Shown: piece by piece, positions 49,340 through 49,381 of the stretch | How the letters are laid out: every line of letters begins with the position of its first letter | Numbering within the stretch: the first letter of the stretch is position 1 | Assembly: GCF_029968015.1 (NCBI RefSeq) | Contig: NZ_JASCIS010000055.1 | Span: forward strand, 1 to 49,381 | From: Streptomyces luteolus | Lineage (GTDB): Bacteria; Actinomycetota; Actinomycetes; Streptomycetales; Streptomycetaceae | Length of the DNA stretch: 49,381 nucleotides | Direction: 5' to 3' | Program-made: the position numbers and the translations under genes | The notes under the pieces: model-generated | Told to the model about the DNA's origin: nothing | What the model saw: only the letters and a program-made list of their open reading frames with translations | Database searches by the model: none

Positions 49340-49381
49340 GCGCGGCGCGGCGGTTCAAGGCCGGAGGCCGGGCGGCCCCGC

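Noticed and set aside
1..49381. tRNA, rRNA or riboswitch
   Set aside because: No cloverleaf, CCA-ended gene or known riboswitch core was found by reading; a covariance search would be decisive.

Overview
This window looks like Streptomyces chromosome, and more likely an accessory or arm-type region than a core one. GC content is very high, GTG starts are common, many starts have no Shine-Dalgarno sequence and sit just downstream of a -10-like hexamer (leaderless style), and the family content (xylose isomerase of actinomycete type, ROK, SpoIIE-type PP2C, DUF2877, choice-of-anchor P, RidA, many small regulators) is typical of the genus. No rRNA, tRNA, CRISPR array, prophage, complete insertion sequence or biosynthetic gene cluster was seen.

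Layout. 0-5 kb: a divergent HxlR/RidA pair, a secreted beta-lactamase-fold serine hydrolase, a GNAT acetyltransferase gene broken by one amber codon, a secreted endonuclease I family nuclease, and a membrane protein/MerR operon behind a duplicated palindromic promoter. 5-9.6 kb: a VPA-repeat small protein, a ROK repressor convergent with xylA, a probable xylulokinase (xylB) remnant where xylB would be expected, and a MarR/VOC operon. 9.6-14.2 kb: a membrane SpoIIE phosphatase, a deazaflavin-dependent nitroreductase-like protein, a second RidA protein, small conserved proteins, and a CmpX/MscS-like channel protein. 14.2-20 kb: an acyltransferase-3 membrane protein, an orphan NB-ARC-type ATPase, and a PAS-PAS-GAF-PP2C phosphatase. 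20-24.2 kb: an NCS1 nucleobase permease divergent from a TetR regulator whose stop codon lies in the terminal repeat of a 129-bp MITE-like element, then a YtcJ-like amidohydrolase.

24.2-33 kb: secreted or envelope proteins (choice-of-anchor P, L,D-transpeptidase, peptidase-inhibitor-I36-like protein), a dienelactone hydrolase, a membrane protein, an ArsR-type/TetR divergent pair sharing two matching operators, a tandem array of eight 39-bp repeats, and a fructosamine-kinase-like protein. 33-39 kb: a GntR/FCD regulator followed by two Tat-exported amidohydrolases flanked by matching GGTATAC sites, then an MFS transporter. 39-45 kb: a cluster of gene decay containing a truncated AadA-like nucleotidyltransferase, a multiply frameshifted methyltransferase, an SDR broken by an exact 23-bp tandem duplication, and a DUF2877 fragment, interspersed with intact aldehyde dehydrogenase, SDR and MarR genes. 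The MarR gene lies under a 49-bp near-perfect palindrome. 45-49.4 kb: DoxX, a Bcp-type peroxiredoxin, a TetR/amidase divergent pair with two identical-type operators, another DoxX-like protein, and a second dienelactone-hydrolase-fold protein.

Most modules are a local regulator plus one or two catabolic or detoxifying enzymes, with the operator visible in the intergenic space. No established defence or other multi-gene system was recognised. The most informative observations are the operator pairs, the density of recent pseudogenes at 39-45 kb, the apparent loss of xylB beside an intact xylA, and several minisatellites.
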